Assembly: GCA_016872555.1 (NCBI GenBank)
Contig: VGZO01000001.1
Location: 147,451 to 211,450, forward strand
Direction of reading: 5' to 3'
Length of the DNA stretch: 64,000 bases
From: Planctomycetota bacterium
Lineage (GTDB): Bacteria; Planctomycetota; Planctomycetia; Pirellulales; UBA1268
The translations under genes and the position numbers were made by a program. A model generated the notes under the pieces. It saw only the letters and a program-made list of their open reading frames with translations, was not told the origin of the DNA and searched no databases. Positions 28,356 to 36,807 of this stretch are shown here, in pieces; the stretch's first letter is position 1; every line of letters starts with the position of its first letter.

Positions 28356-30524
28356 ATGGGAAGCCAGCCGCTGGCGGGTACCGGATGGGGCCGCACGGTG
28401 CGGTTCGAAGAGCTGCCTGGCCAGATCGGCCTGGTCACGCTCGACGCCCCCGACAAGAAGGTCAACACGCTCGGCCGCGCCGTCCTCGGCGAGCTCGGAG
28501 CGCTCGTCGCCGCGCTCGCCACGCGCCCCGACTTCCACGGGCTGCTCGTCGCCAGCGGCAAGCCGGGGCAATTCATCGCCGGTGCCGATCTCACCGAGCT
28601 CGCCGGCCTCGCCCATGCCGACCGCGACGCCGTCGCCGCGACCGTCGACGCCGGCCATGCCCTGTTCACCGCCTGGTCGAAGCTTCCGTTCCCCACCGTC
28701 GCCCTCATCGACGGCGCCTGTATGGGGGGCGGCACGGAGCTGGTGCTGTCGCTCGACGAACGGCTGATGTCGCGCGCGCCCCACACGAGCGTGGCGCTGC
28801 CCGAGGTGAAGATCGGCCTCCTTCCCGCCTGGGGCGGCACGCAGCGCCTCCCGCGCCTCGTCGGCCTCAACTACGCCATCGAGATGATCACCTCCGGCGA
28901 GTCGGTCGATCCTGCCAAGGCGGTGGCGATCGGCCTGGCGTTCGACGCCGTTCCCGCCGACCGCCTCCTCGACGAGGGGCGGCGGCTGATCGGGATCCTC
29001 CGCGAGGGCGATCGGTGGAAGCACCGGCGGACCGAGCGCACCGGGCCGATCGCCATCTCCACCGACGAGCTGCGCTTCACCGGCGCCGTCGCCGAAGGCG
29101 CCGTGATGGGAAAGACGAAGGGGCAATACCCGGCGCCGGTGGCGGCGCTGCGGGCCGTCCTCGGCGGCTGCACGCGGCCGCTCGCCGACGGGCTCGCCGT
29201 CGAGCGCAAGGCCGCCCTCGACATCATGGGGTCGCCGATCGCCGGCAACCTCATCGGCCTGTTCTTTGCCCGCCAGAAGCTCGCCCGCGACCCCGGCGTG
29301 GCCGACGCGGCGATCCAGCCCCGGCCAGTCGGTGCGGTGGGAGTGGTCGGCGCCGGCCAGATGGGGGCGGGGATCGCCGCCGCCCACGCGCGGAGCGGGA
29401 TTCCAGCATCGCTGGTCGACGTCGATGCCGGCCGCGTCGCCGAGGGCATCGGGCGCGTGCGGCAGGTGGTCGAAAGCCGGATCGCGATCGGCCGCGCCAC
29501 TCCGGCGCAGCTCGCCGACATGCTGTCGCTCGTGTCGGCGGGGACGAACTGGAACCTCCTCGCGGAGGCCGACGTCGTCGTCGAGGCGGTCACGGAGAAC
29601 GAGAAGCTCAAGTCGGAGATCTTCCGCGGCCTCGCCGGCCGCCTCAAACCGGGGGCGATCCTCGCCTCCAACACCTCGACGATCTCGATCTCGCGGATGG
29701 CGGCCCACGCCGAGGCGCCGGAGCGCTTCGTGGGGATGCACTTCTTCCATCCCGTCGACCGGATGGAACTGGTCGAGGTGATCCGCGGCGACCGCACCGA
29801 CGACGAGACCGTGGCCACGGTCGTGGCGCTCGCCAAGCGGATCCGCAAGACCCCGATCGTCGTCAAGGACTGCGCCGGGTTCCTCGTCAATCGCCTGCTG
29901 TTTCCCTACATGAACGAGGCCCTCGTCCTCCTCCTCGAAGGCGTCGAGCCCGACGCCCTCGACGCCGCCGCCGAGCGCTTCGGGATGCCGATGGGTCCGA
30001 TCGCGTTGCAGGACCTCGTCGGCCTCGATACGAGCCTGTATGCCGGCAAGGTGATGGCGGCCGCCTATCCCGGCCGTGCCGAGGTGCCGGCAGTGCTCGA
30101 CAGCCTGGTCGCGCGCGGCCGGCTCGGGAAGAAGAGCGGCGCCGGCTTCCGGCGCTTCACCGGCAAAAAGGGGCGCCCGGAAAACGACCCCGAACTGGCC
30201 GCGATCGTCGCCCCGCTGCGCGTCGCGCCGCGCGGGCCGCACACCCCCGAGGCGATCACCGACCGGCTGTTCCTCCCGATGCTCATGGAGGCCACGCGGG
30301 CCCTCGAGGAGGGGATCGTGCGCGACCCTGTCGACGTCGACATGGGGCTGATCCTCGGGATCGGCTTTCCGCCGGCGCGCGGCGGGATCCTGCGCTGGTG
30401 CGACACCGAGGGGATCGACAAGGTCGCCGCGCGCGTCGCCGCCCTCCACGAGTGCGGCGGCCGGTTCGAGCCGTCGGCGCTGTTTTCCGACATGGCCCGT
30501 CGCGGCGCGCGGTTCCGTGGCTGA
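28356..30524 (+). CDS. fadJ: Fatty-acid oxidation complex alpha subunit (enoyl-CoA hydratase / 3-hydroxyacyl-CoA dehydrogenase)
   Basis: A 722-residue bifunctional beta-oxidation enzyme. Residues about 15-200 form the crotonase domain, with GADLTELAGL, the two catalytic Glu-bearing segments ACMGGGTELVLSLDERL and LPEVKIGLLPAWGGTQRLP. From about residue 325 comes the NAD-binding domain (GVVGAGQMGAGIAAAHARSG), then SNTSTISISRMAAHAEAPER, GMHFFHPVDRMELVEVI and the C-terminal dehydrogenase domain (GFLVNRLLFPYMNEALVLL, GMPMGPIALQDLVGLDT, KKSGAGFRRF). The ATG at 28356 was chosen because CGGGGAGACC lies just upstream and the crotonase fold starts soon after. Thiolase and acyl-CoA synthetase genes follow, making a complete fatty-acid oxidation operon apart from the dehydrogenase. 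Confidence 0.95.
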   Translation: MGSQPLAGTGWGRTVRFEELPGQIGLVTLDAPDKKVNTLGRAVLGELGALVAALATRPDFHGLLVASGKPGQFIAGADLTELAGLAHADRDAVAATVDAGHALFTAWSKLPFPTVALIDGACMGGGTELVLSLDERLMSRAPHTSVALPEVKIGLLPAWGGTQRLPRLVGLNYAIEMITSGESVDPAKAVAIGLAFDAVPADRLLDEGRRLIGILREGDRWKHRRTERTGPIAISTDELRFTGAVAEGAVMGKTKGQYPAPVAALRAVLGGCTRPLADGLAVERKAALDIMGSPIAGNLIGLFFARQKLARDPGVADAAIQPRPVGAVGVVGAGQMGAGIAAAHARSGIPASLVDVDAGRVAEGIGRVRQVVESRIAIGRATPAQLADMLSLVSAGTNWNLLAEADVVVEAVTENEKLKSEIFRGLAGRLKPGAILASNTSTISISRMAAHAEAPERFVGMHFFHPVDRMELVEVIRGDRTDDETVATVVALAKRIRKTPIVVKDCAGFLVNRLLFPYMNEALVLLLEGVEPDALDAAAERFGMPMGPIALQDLVGLDTSLYAGKVMAAAYPGRAEVPAVLDSLVARGRLGKKSGAGFRRFTGKKGRPENDPELAAIVAPLRVAPRGPHTPEAITDRLFLPMLMEATRALEEGIVRDPVDVDMGLILGIGFPPARGGILRWCDTEGIDKVAARVAALHECGGRFEPSALFSDMARRGARFRG

Positions 30525-30590
30525 CCATCGCGGTCCTGTCGTGCCTGATTCTCACCCGTTCACCCGACCATTTTCCCGAGGAGTCGCCCC

Positions 30591-31748
30591 GTGCCCCACG
30601 CCGTCGTCATCGATGCCGTCCGCACGCCCGTCGGCCGCGCCGCCGCCGACACCGGCTGCTACCGCGACGTCCGCGCCGAGGATCTCGCCGCCGGCGTGAT
30701 CGCCGGCCTCGTCGAGCGGACCCGGATCGACCCGGCCCTCGTCGAAGACGTGCGCCTCGGCTGCGTGCAGCAGCAGGGGGAGCAGGGCTTCGACATCGCC
30801 CGGATCGCGGCCCTCGTCGCCGGCCTGCCGGTCGAGACCGGTGGCGTGACGATCAATCGCAACTGCGGCTCGTCACTCCAGGCGATCAACGATGCCGCCG
30901 CGTCGGTCGGCGCCGGCCACGAATCGCTGGTCATCGCCGGCGGGGTCGAGCACATGGACCACGTGCCGATGAACAAGGGCTACGACCCCTGCCCTGCCCT
31001 CCTTCGCCGCCACGGCGAAGGGGTGATGCACATGGGGCTGACGGCCGAATACCTCGCCGCCAAGTACCGGATCGGCCGCCAGCGCCAGGATGCCTTCGCC
31101 CTCCGCAGCCACCTCGCCGCCGCCGCCGCCACCGACTCCGGCCAGTTTGCCGCCGAGATCCTTCCCACCTGGGGGCGCGATGCCGCCGGCCGCAAGGTGC
31201 TCGTCGGCGAAGACCAGTGCATCCGTCGTGACACGTCGCCCGAGGCCCTCGCCGCGCTCCCCCCGGCATTCAACCCCGCCGGCGGTAGCGTGACGGCCGG
31301 CAACAGCTCGCCGGTCAACGTCGGCGCCGCGGCGCTGCTGGTGACCAGCGACACCCGCGCCGCCGAGCTGGGCCTCGCGCCGATCGCCCGGATCCGCGCC
31401 GTCGCCGTCGCTGGCGTCGAGCCGTGCGAGATGGGGATCGGCCCGGTGCCGGCGATCCACAAGCTCCTCGCCCGCGCCGGTGTGAAGCTCGACGAGGTCG
31501 GAGCGATCGAGATCAACGAAGCGTTCGCGGTCCAGGTACTCTCCTGCCTGCAGTTGCTCGGCATCGACGAGTCGCGCGTCAACACGCGCGGCGGTGCGAT
31601 CGCCATCGGCCATCCTCTCGGCGCCAGCGGCGCCCGGATCGCGACCACGCTCCTCCACCGGATGCGCGCGGAGAAAGCCGGCCTCGGGATCGCGGCGATG
31701 TGCATCGGTCAGGGACAGGGGGTGGCGACGCTGTTCGAGGCGCTCTGA
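30591..31748 (+). CDS. fadI: Acetyl-CoA acyltransferase (thiolase)
   Basis: A 385-residue thiolase that cleaves 3-ketoacyl-CoA with CoA as the last step of beta-oxidation. It begins AVVIDAVRTPVGRAAADTG. The nucleophilic Cys92 lies in TINRNCGSSLQAIND, the His in GGAIAIGHPLGASGARI and the second active-site Cys in AAMCIGQGQG. NPAGGSVTAGNSSPVNVGAA is the substrate-loop region. It is located 66 nt after the FadJ-like gene and 17 nt before the acyl-CoA synthetase gene. The degradative (fadA/fadI) rather than biosynthetic role is inferred from this context; the symbol is by role. Confidence 0.92.
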   Translation: MPHAVVIDAVRTPVGRAAADTGCYRDVRAEDLAAGVIAGLVERTRIDPALVEDVRLGCVQQQGEQGFDIARIAALVAGLPVETGGVTINRNCGSSLQAINDAAASVGAGHESLVIAGGVEHMDHVPMNKGYDPCPALLRRHGEGVMHMGLTAEYLAAKYRIGRQRQDAFALRSHLAAAAATDSGQFAAEILPTWGRDAAGRKVLVGEDQCIRRDTSPEALAALPPAFNPAGGSVTAGNSSPVNVGAAALLVTSDTRAAELGLAPIARIRAVAVAGVEPCEMGIGPVPAIHKLLARAGVKLDEVGAIEINEAFAVQVLSCLQLLGIDESRVNTRGGAIAIGHPLGASGARIATTLLHRMRAEKAGLGIAAMCIGQGQGVATLFEAL

Positions 31749-31765
31749 GCGGGGAGGAGAAGACG

Positions 31766-33463
31766 ATGGAACATCCCTCGATTCCCGTCGCCCACCGGGC
31801 GGTGGCCGATCGCCACGCGGGGAAGCCCGCGCTCCGCTGGAAGGAACACGGCCGCTGGCGCGAGATCTCGTGGCGCGAGTACCGCGCCGCCGCCGACGCG
31901 GCCGCCGCCGGTCTGGTCGCCCTTGGAATTGCCCCCGGCGATCGGGTCGCGATCCTCGCCGAGAACCGCCCCGAGTGGCTCGTGGCCGACATCGCGATCC
32001 TCTCGGCCGGGGCGATCGACGTGCCGCTCCATGCCACGCTCGCCGCCGAGCAGGTCGGCTTCCAACTCGCCCACTCCGGCGCCCGCGCCGCGATCGTCAG
32101 CACCCCGGCTCAGGCGGCGAAGATCGCCGCGGTCGTCGACACGCTGCCCGACCTCGAATGGGTCGTCGTCATCGATCCCGGCGCCGGTCCGCTCGCCGGC
32201 AAGCAGGTCATGTCGTGGGCCGGCCTCTGCCAGCGCGGCCGGCTCTCCGCGGCCGACTGGCGCGCGGCCGTGATCGCGCGCGAGCGGGCGATCACGCGCT
32301 CCGACCTGGCGACGATCATCTACACCAGCGGTACGACCGGCATCTCGAAGGGGGTGATGCTGACCCACGGGAATCTTCTCTCCAACGCCGAGGCCGCCCT
32401 CTCGATCGCCGGCCGCAAGCCCGACGACACGACCCTCGCCTGGCTGCCCTTGAGCCACATCTACGCCCGCACCTGCGACCACACGATGACGATGCTCCAC
32501 GCCGAGACCGTGGCGTTTGCCGAGTCGCAGGAACGGCTGGTGGCCAACATCGGCGAGACCTGGCCCCACTGGATGAACGGCGTTCCGCGGTTTTACGAGA
32601 AGCTCTGGTCGGCGCTCGCGGCACTCGAGCCGGCGGCCCGGGCGCAGCGCCTCCGTCTTGTCGCCGGTCCGCGGCTCCGCGAATTCGGCGCCGGCGGCGC
32701 CGCCCTGCCGGTGGCGATCGCCGAGGGGTTCGCGGCGGCGGGGATCCCGATCCTCCAGGGCTACGGTCTCACGGAAACCTCCCCGATCATTTCGTTCAAC
32801 ACCCCCGACTCCAATCGCAACGGCACCGTCGGCCGCCCGCTGCCCGGCGTGGAGGTTCGGATCGCCGCCGACGGCGAGATCCTCACCCGCGGCCCGCACG
32901 TGATGCGGGGCTACTGGAAAGACGATGCCTCGACGCATCTTGTCCTCGACGCCGACGGCTGGTTTGCCACCGGCGACGTCGGCGCGCTCGATGCCGACGG
33001 TTACCTGCGGATCACCGACCGCAAGAAAGACCTGATCGTGACCGCCGGCGGCAAGAACGTCGCCCCGACGGCGCTCGAGGCCCTGCTCGTGGCCGATCCC
33101 TGGATCGACCAGGCGGTGGTGTTCGGCGAGGGGCGGCCGTTCGTGGGGGCGCTGCTCGTGCCGGCCCTCGACCAGCTTCGAGCGAAGGCCGAGCAGCTCG
33201 GCTGCGGGTTCGACGTCGAGGGGGAACGGATCGTGACGCCGGCGCTGGTCGAGTTCATCGCCGAGCGGGTCAATCTGGCGATGCGGGTGGTCGGGCAGCC
33301 GGAGCGCGTGCGCGCGTTCGTAGTGCTGTCGCGGCCCCTCGACTTCGCCCGCCAAGAGATGACGACCACGCTCAAGATCCGCCGCGCGTTCGTCCTCGAG
33401 CGCTTCCGCGACCTGGTCGACGGCGTGTATGCTTCGACACCGGCCGACCCGACGGGGGTCTGA
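31766..33463 (+). CDS. Long-chain acyl-CoA synthetase (AMP-forming)
   Basis: A 565-residue adenylate-forming enzyme that activates fatty acids to acyl-CoA. The P-loop-like A3 motif is IYTSGTTGISKGVMLTH. The A5 motif is GYGLTETSPIISFNTP, A7 is DGWFATGDVGALDADGYL, and A8 is ITDRKKDLIVTAGGKNVAP. The C-terminal subdomain carries the catalytic Lys region near TTTLKIRRAFVLERF. WLPLSHIYARTCDHTMTMLH is typical of the FAA1/long-chain type, which explains the length. GGGGAGGAGAAGACG before the ATG is a strong ribosome-binding site. It is the last gene of the fadJ operon. Confidence 0.93.
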   Translation: MEHPSIPVAHRAVADRHAGKPALRWKEHGRWREISWREYRAAADAAAAGLVALGIAPGDRVAILAENRPEWLVADIAILSAGAIDVPLHATLAAEQVGFQLAHSGARAAIVSTPAQAAKIAAVVDTLPDLEWVVVIDPGAGPLAGKQVMSWAGLCQRGRLSAADWRAAVIARERAITRSDLATIIYTSGTTGISKGVMLTHGNLLSNAEAALSIAGRKPDDTTLAWLPLSHIYARTCDHTMTMLHAETVAFAESQERLVANIGETWPHWMNGVPRFYEKLWSALAALEPAARAQRLRLVAGPRLREFGAGGAALPVAIAEGFAAAGIPILQGYGLTETSPIISFNTPDSNRNGTVGRPLPGVEVRIAADGEILTRGPHVMRGYWKDDASTHLVLDADGWFATGDVGALDADGYLRITDRKKDLIVTAGGKNVAPTALEALLVADPWIDQAVVFGEGRPFVGALLVPALDQLRAKAEQLGCGFDVEGERIVTPALVEFIAERVNLAMRVVGQPERVRAFVVLSRPLDFARQEMTTTLKIRRAFVLERFRDLVDGVYASTPADPTGV

Positions 33464-33666
33464 TTCGGCAAGGGTCACTGGCTAGCGTGGGTAACGCCGC
33501 GGCGGGGCATCGTGGCGTCATCGATCGCGTGAACACCGCGGAGGCGATGGGCGATGGATGTCCTACCGGATCCAGGTTTATTGCCGGATACCTGGCGAAT
33601 CGACGAAACGCCCGATGGATGGACGCTGTGTTGGCGGCCTCCGGTTACTACGGGGAGCATCCAATA

Positions 33667-34763
33667 GTTGACGTTTTCTATCCGGCGGCGGCCGCGTAGC
33701 GGACGTGTTCTTCTTCGAAGAAGTTGCGGACTACGCCAGGCTGATTCTGGCGGCGGCGGAGGTGTGCTCTGGCGTTTGCCATCATCTGCGACTGATCTCG
33801 GGGCCGTTGTCGCCGCATGGCCTGCTTGGTGTCTTGGTTGAGCAACTCGTCTGGGTTGAGCTCGGGGCTGTAGCCGGGCATGAAGCAGAGCTCGAGGCCC
33901 GCCCGCCGCTCCCTCTTGGCTGCGATCCAGCGGGCTACCTTCGCGGCCTTGTGGGCGGGATGCGAGTCCACGATGAGGATGATCTTCCTGCCGTCGGTGG
34001 ATCGCAGGAGCCGGGCGAGGAAGCGAATGAAGACATCGGCGTTGAAGCGGCATGAGAACACCATGAACCAGAGGCGTCCCAGATTGCTGATGGCCGAGAT
34101 CATGCTGCATCCGAACCGGCGGCCGGTCGCGGGAACGATGGGCGTCTGCCCTCGTGGCGAATAGGTGCGTCCGACGGTGTCGTCAGACCGGAGCCCCATC
34201 TCGTCTCCCCAGAGAATCAGGGCATTCTGGGCCTTTGCCCACCGTTGGATCGCCGGGTACTCCTTGTCGAGCCAGGCTTGCACAGCAACCGGATCTCGCT
34301 CATAGGCTCGCCGCACCGGCTTCTGCGGCGTGAAGCCCCAATCCTTCAGGTATCGGCCCGCCGTCCAGACCGAGACCTGCCGACCGGTGTGCGTCTTGAT
34401 GAGTTCGACAACCGCCTCACGCGTCCAAAGAGCGAACGGAAGTTTGAGTTGGTCGGGGCACTTGCCTTGGATGATCCGAACGATCTTCGCTTGCTGCTTC
34501 GGGGCGATCATTCGCTCCTTCGGCCGCCCTCGCGTCTTTGCAGCCAGAGCGGCGTCACCACCGCGTTCGTGAGCGTCGAGCCAATTGTTGATTGCCTGGC
34601 GTGAGACGCCGAACGTTCTTGATGCGTGGGCCTTCTTCATCCCTTGCGTCAGCACCGCGTCGATCACGCGGCGGCGAAGGTCTTCTTGGGCTTCAGGCGA
34701 CAGCGAGCGAGCGTCTTTGTGTGCCATGCACTGATCATAGCGAGGCAAATCCCGCAAGTCAAC
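33667..34763 (-). mobile_element. IS630/Tc1-mariner family insertion sequence
   Basis: The element is about 1.1 kb, bounded by the short inverted ends GTTGAC (33667-33672) and GTCAAC (34758-34763), each flanked on the outside by TA (33665-33666 and 34764-34765). The TA duplication is the hallmark of IS630 transposition. It carries a single intact transposase gene on the minus strand. Excision restores an open frame, so the insertion looks recent. Inner terminal repeats beyond 6-9 bp are not obvious. Confidence 0.85.
33678..34727 (-). CDS. IS630-family transposase
   Basis: A 349-residue single-frame DDE transposase. The N-terminal helix-turn-helix region is RTFGVSRQAINNWLDAHERG, followed by the DUF/HTH-like LWTREAVVELIKTHTGRQVS. 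The catalytic DDE residues are in ILWGDEMGLRSDD (first Asp), ILIVDSHPAHKAAKVARWI (second Asp) and MPGYSPELNPDELLNQ (Glu). The start ATG at 34727 (MAHKDARSLSPEAQEDLRRR) leaves a short leader inside the right end. The protein is complete, so the element may be active. Confidence 0.95.
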   Translation of the reverse strand: MAHKDARSLSPEAQEDLRRRVIDAVLTQGMKKAHASRTFGVSRQAINNWLDAHERGGDAALAAKTRGRPKERMIAPKQQAKIVRIIQGKCPDQLKLPFALWTREAVVELIKTHTGRQVSVWTAGRYLKDWGFTPQKPVRRAYERDPVAVQAWLDKEYPAIQRWAKAQNALILWGDEMGLRSDDTVGRTYSPRGQTPIVPATGRRFGCSMISAISNLGRLWFMVFSCRFNADVFIRFLARLLRSTDGRKIILIVDSHPAHKAAKVARWIAAKRERRAGLELCFMPGYSPELNPDELLNQDTKQAMRRQRPRDQSQMMANARAHLRRRQNQPGVVRNFFEEEHVRYAAAAG

Positions 34764-35352
34764 TATTTAATGCCCGGAGTAGTACCAGTGGCATCTACGG
34801 GTTGCCGTGCATCCGGCATTTTTTCCCCACATGGCTGTATAGCTGGCGGGGCCTCGCGGCTGCGTATCTTGGCGTCATGATCGTGTCCGTCGTTGCGGGG
34901 CGCACCCTTGGCCGGGAGGGCAATCTCAGCGCCCTGAGTCTCGGTGGCGGTGCGGCGATGCAGATCGTGTTGACTGCATTGCACTTCTATACATTGCATG
35001 AGAAGTATTTGAATGCCCAGCGCTCTGTGATTGTTCACGGGGGTAGCGTTCGCGTCCCGACCGGGTCGTTTTCCGTCACGTGCTTGGAGACGCTGCGGCT
35101 CTGTAGCAAGGGTGCTCGACCCGGACGGGCGTTGCTGAAGTTTCGGGGCAACGTCGTCGCCGAGGCTGATTTCGTGGATTTTCCGGGCCTCTCGCAACCG
35201 GTAGCCGAGCAACTCCTCGAGGCGGTCAAGGCGCGGCTGGCTTCTGGCCGGCTCACTTGACGGGCAGAGTGCGGCTCGGTCGTGGCGGCCGTGATCGCCG
35301 CGTCGCGATAGCAGACCGTGGTCACAGTGATCCGCCGCTGGATGCGGCGGCA

Positions 35353-35389
35353 GACACCCCGAAAAAGCCCCGGCTTTTCTCGGGGTGTC
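35353..35389. terminator. Bidirectional hairpin terminator, first of two
   Basis: GACACCCCGAAAAAGCC and GGCTTTTCTCGGGGTGTC form a 17-bp stem with one bulged base and a 2-nt loop. It lies between convergent genes (the split membrane protein on the left and the small 73-residue protein on the right). The A/T tracts inside the stem give U-runs in both reading directions. Confidence 0.65.
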
Positions 35390-35396
35390 CGAAGTG

Positions 35397-35423
35397 GGAA
35401 AAGGTCATGGATGACTTTTTTCC
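35397..35423. terminator. Hairpin terminator, second of two
   Basis: GGAAAAGGTCAT and ATGACTTTTTTCC pair around a GG loop with minor bulges, and the right arm ends in six T residues, giving an intrinsic terminator for the plus strand. It is only 8 bp beyond the first hairpin. Confidence 0.55.
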
Positions 35424-35452
35424 ACGGACAGATAGACCGCGATGTCGTGGCC

Positions 35453-35674
35453 TCAGGGCCGGTCGCAGCCGCCATCGAGCTCCGCCGGCCAGACCGACAG
35501 GTCGTCGGGCGTGTCGAACGCCCGGTGGAGAGCGGTCAACTCGGCCTCGCGCTCGTGGGGCGGCAGCCTGGCCCACGCCGCTTTCTCCTCTCCCATCGTG
35601 CGGGCGAGAAGGTCGTAGTACCACTCCGGGTATTCGGCATCACCCGCCTGCTCGGGCGAAGCGGGATCATTCAT
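35453..35674 (-). CDS. Small acidic hypothetical protein (73 aa)
   Basis: A 73-residue acidic protein starting MNDPASPEQAGDAEYPEWYY and continuing DLLARTMGEEKAAWARLPPH. It has no signal peptide, no membrane helix and no family recognised by eye. Its ATG overlaps the stop of the upstream nucleotidyltransferase-like gene (ATGA), so the two products are made together and probably act together. A small partner beside a nucleotidyltransferase recalls MNT/HEPN and AbiE-type pairs, but neither motif set is found in this protein. Confidence 0.7.
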   Translation of the reverse strand: MNDPASPEQAGDAEYPEWYYDLLARTMGEEKAAWARLPPHEREAELTALHRAFDTPDDLSVWPAELDGGCDRP

Positions 35675-36615
35675 GGAAGGACCTCGTCGATCGGCGGAGC
35701 CACGGCCGCGAGCCGAGCCGGTTCGAGGTTCGCGAGTACGGCAGCCCGTGACAACCCGGCTTCATAAATCGTAACGCGGGCCGACGGCGTGAGCGGAGCG
35801 GAGGGAAGGCCGTGGCGCCGGGCGGCGGAGACGATGGCATGGTGCTGGTCGGCGAAGGGACCGGATCGAGGCCAGGGACAGTCTTCGGCTCCCTGCCACC
35901 GCCGGTAAAATGCTTTCCAAGTCGATTGGTAGAGGCCGTAGCGACCGCGATTGACAGCCTCCCAGACCAGCCGCTCGGCCCTGACCAGGAACTCCAAATG
36001 GAGATCGTCGGCCGTGCGATCGACAGCCGCCAGCAGTGGCCGCATGGCGATCGCCGCACCGCGTTCGGCGTCTGGTGTGGCCGACCAAGCCCGCCGCAGC
36101 GGTTCCACCGCCTGGAGGTGGAGCAGCGCCTTTCCGTCGCCGCGTGCGAATGACTGGGCGGCCAACCCGCCGACGATCGGCCAGTCTTTGTCACGATCGG
36201 TTTTCTTCATCCGGGTGACGGTGTCCCGATCGGCGAAGTCGGCTTCGGCCGGGTCGGTCTGCCAAGCCTTCACCCGTGGAGGCTTCCCGAAGAAGTCGAG
36301 GTGGTGGTCCGATCCGGTTGCCTCGGTTCGGATGGCCAGATGCGACGTCCAACCCCCGGCCAGCCACTCTGCTTCCAACGGCGCGCCGAAGATGGAGCGG
36401 TAGCGGATGGCCCACGGAGCCAGCCCGCCCTCGCGGCGGGCAAGCAATTCGCGGAGCATCTCGGCCTGCTCAGGGGGAACGATCCAATCGGAGTCTTTGG
36501 TCGTTTGCTGCAGCCCGTACCGCACGCAGGCCATGCCGCTGGTGATGGCAAAGCGCAGCCCTCCGGACCGAAGATCACGGCGAAAAGTATCGAGGAATTC
36601 CAGAGGCGCTTGCAT
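35671..36615 (-). CDS. Nucleotidyltransferase-like hypothetical protein (314 aa)
   Basis: A 314-residue soluble protein. Near residue 27 it has ITSGMACVRYGLQQTTKDSD, which fits the nucleotidyltransferase pattern G-(G/S)-x-A-x5-G-x3-T-x-D-x-D. The catalytic acidic residues would be the Asp pair in TKDSDWIV. The middle contains HHLDFFGKPPRVKAW, DTVTRMKKTDRDKDWPIVGG, consistent with the KTxRxKD helix of related proteins that handle cargo or tRNA. The C-terminal half is helical. The gene overlaps the 73-residue partner. No Shine-Dalgarno is visible, and TACACT lies only about 6 nt before the ATG, so the mRNA may be leaderless. Not assigned to a named toxin family. Confidence 0.72.
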   Translation of the reverse strand: MQAPLEFLDTFRRDLRSGGLRFAITSGMACVRYGLQQTTKDSDWIVPPEQAEMLRELLARREGGLAPWAIRYRSIFGAPLEAEWLAGGWTSHLAIRTEATGSDHHLDFFGKPPRVKAWQTDPAEADFADRDTVTRMKKTDRDKDWPIVGGLAAQSFARGDGKALLHLQAVEPLRRAWSATPDAERGAAIAMRPLLAAVDRTADDLHLEFLVRAERLVWEAVNRGRYGLYQSTWKAFYRRWQGAEDCPWPRSGPFADQHHAIVSAARRHGLPSAPLTPSARVTIYEAGLSRAAVLANLEPARLAAVAPPIDEVLP

Positions 36616-36807
36616 GCGGCGAGTGTAGCAGCCACGGGATCACGACTCGTCTTCCAGCCCCCGCCACGGTCGCGGGACAACGGAGCGACTCTCCAGTCGC
36701 GCCAGTACAATCGGTCCGGCAGGCTTACGAAAGCAGCGGCCGGTGTGGTTTGCTCGGCAGCAGTCCGCTCCCGGAAAAGCGGTGACGAAATGTGTGGGGC
36801 CGAAACG

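Larger units (their letters stand above)
33547..35260 (+). pseudogene. Open frame for a membrane protein split by the IS630-type element
   Basis: A frame on the plus strand runs from about 33547 (ATG, product starting MGDGCPTGSRFIAGYLANRR) through GYYGEHPI to the left end of the insertion sequence. Beyond the element the same frame resumes as FNARSSTSGIYGLPCIRHFF and continues to a stop at 35260. Removing the element together with one TA copy joins the halves without a shift or stop, giving about 204 residues. The 3' part has a hydrophobic pair (LAAAYLGVMIVSVVAG and AAMQIVLTALHFYTL), then a soluble domain of about 85 residues reminiscent of bacterial PH-like domains. An internal ATG at 34877 could still express a shortened protein of about 127 residues. 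The exact original start is uncertain. Confidence 0.6.

Noticed and set aside
34592..34760. Plus-strand extension of the membrane-protein frame upstream through the insertion sequence
   Set aside because: That part is antisense to the transposase gene; the true 5' half of the frame lies left of the element, as the TA-precise join shows.
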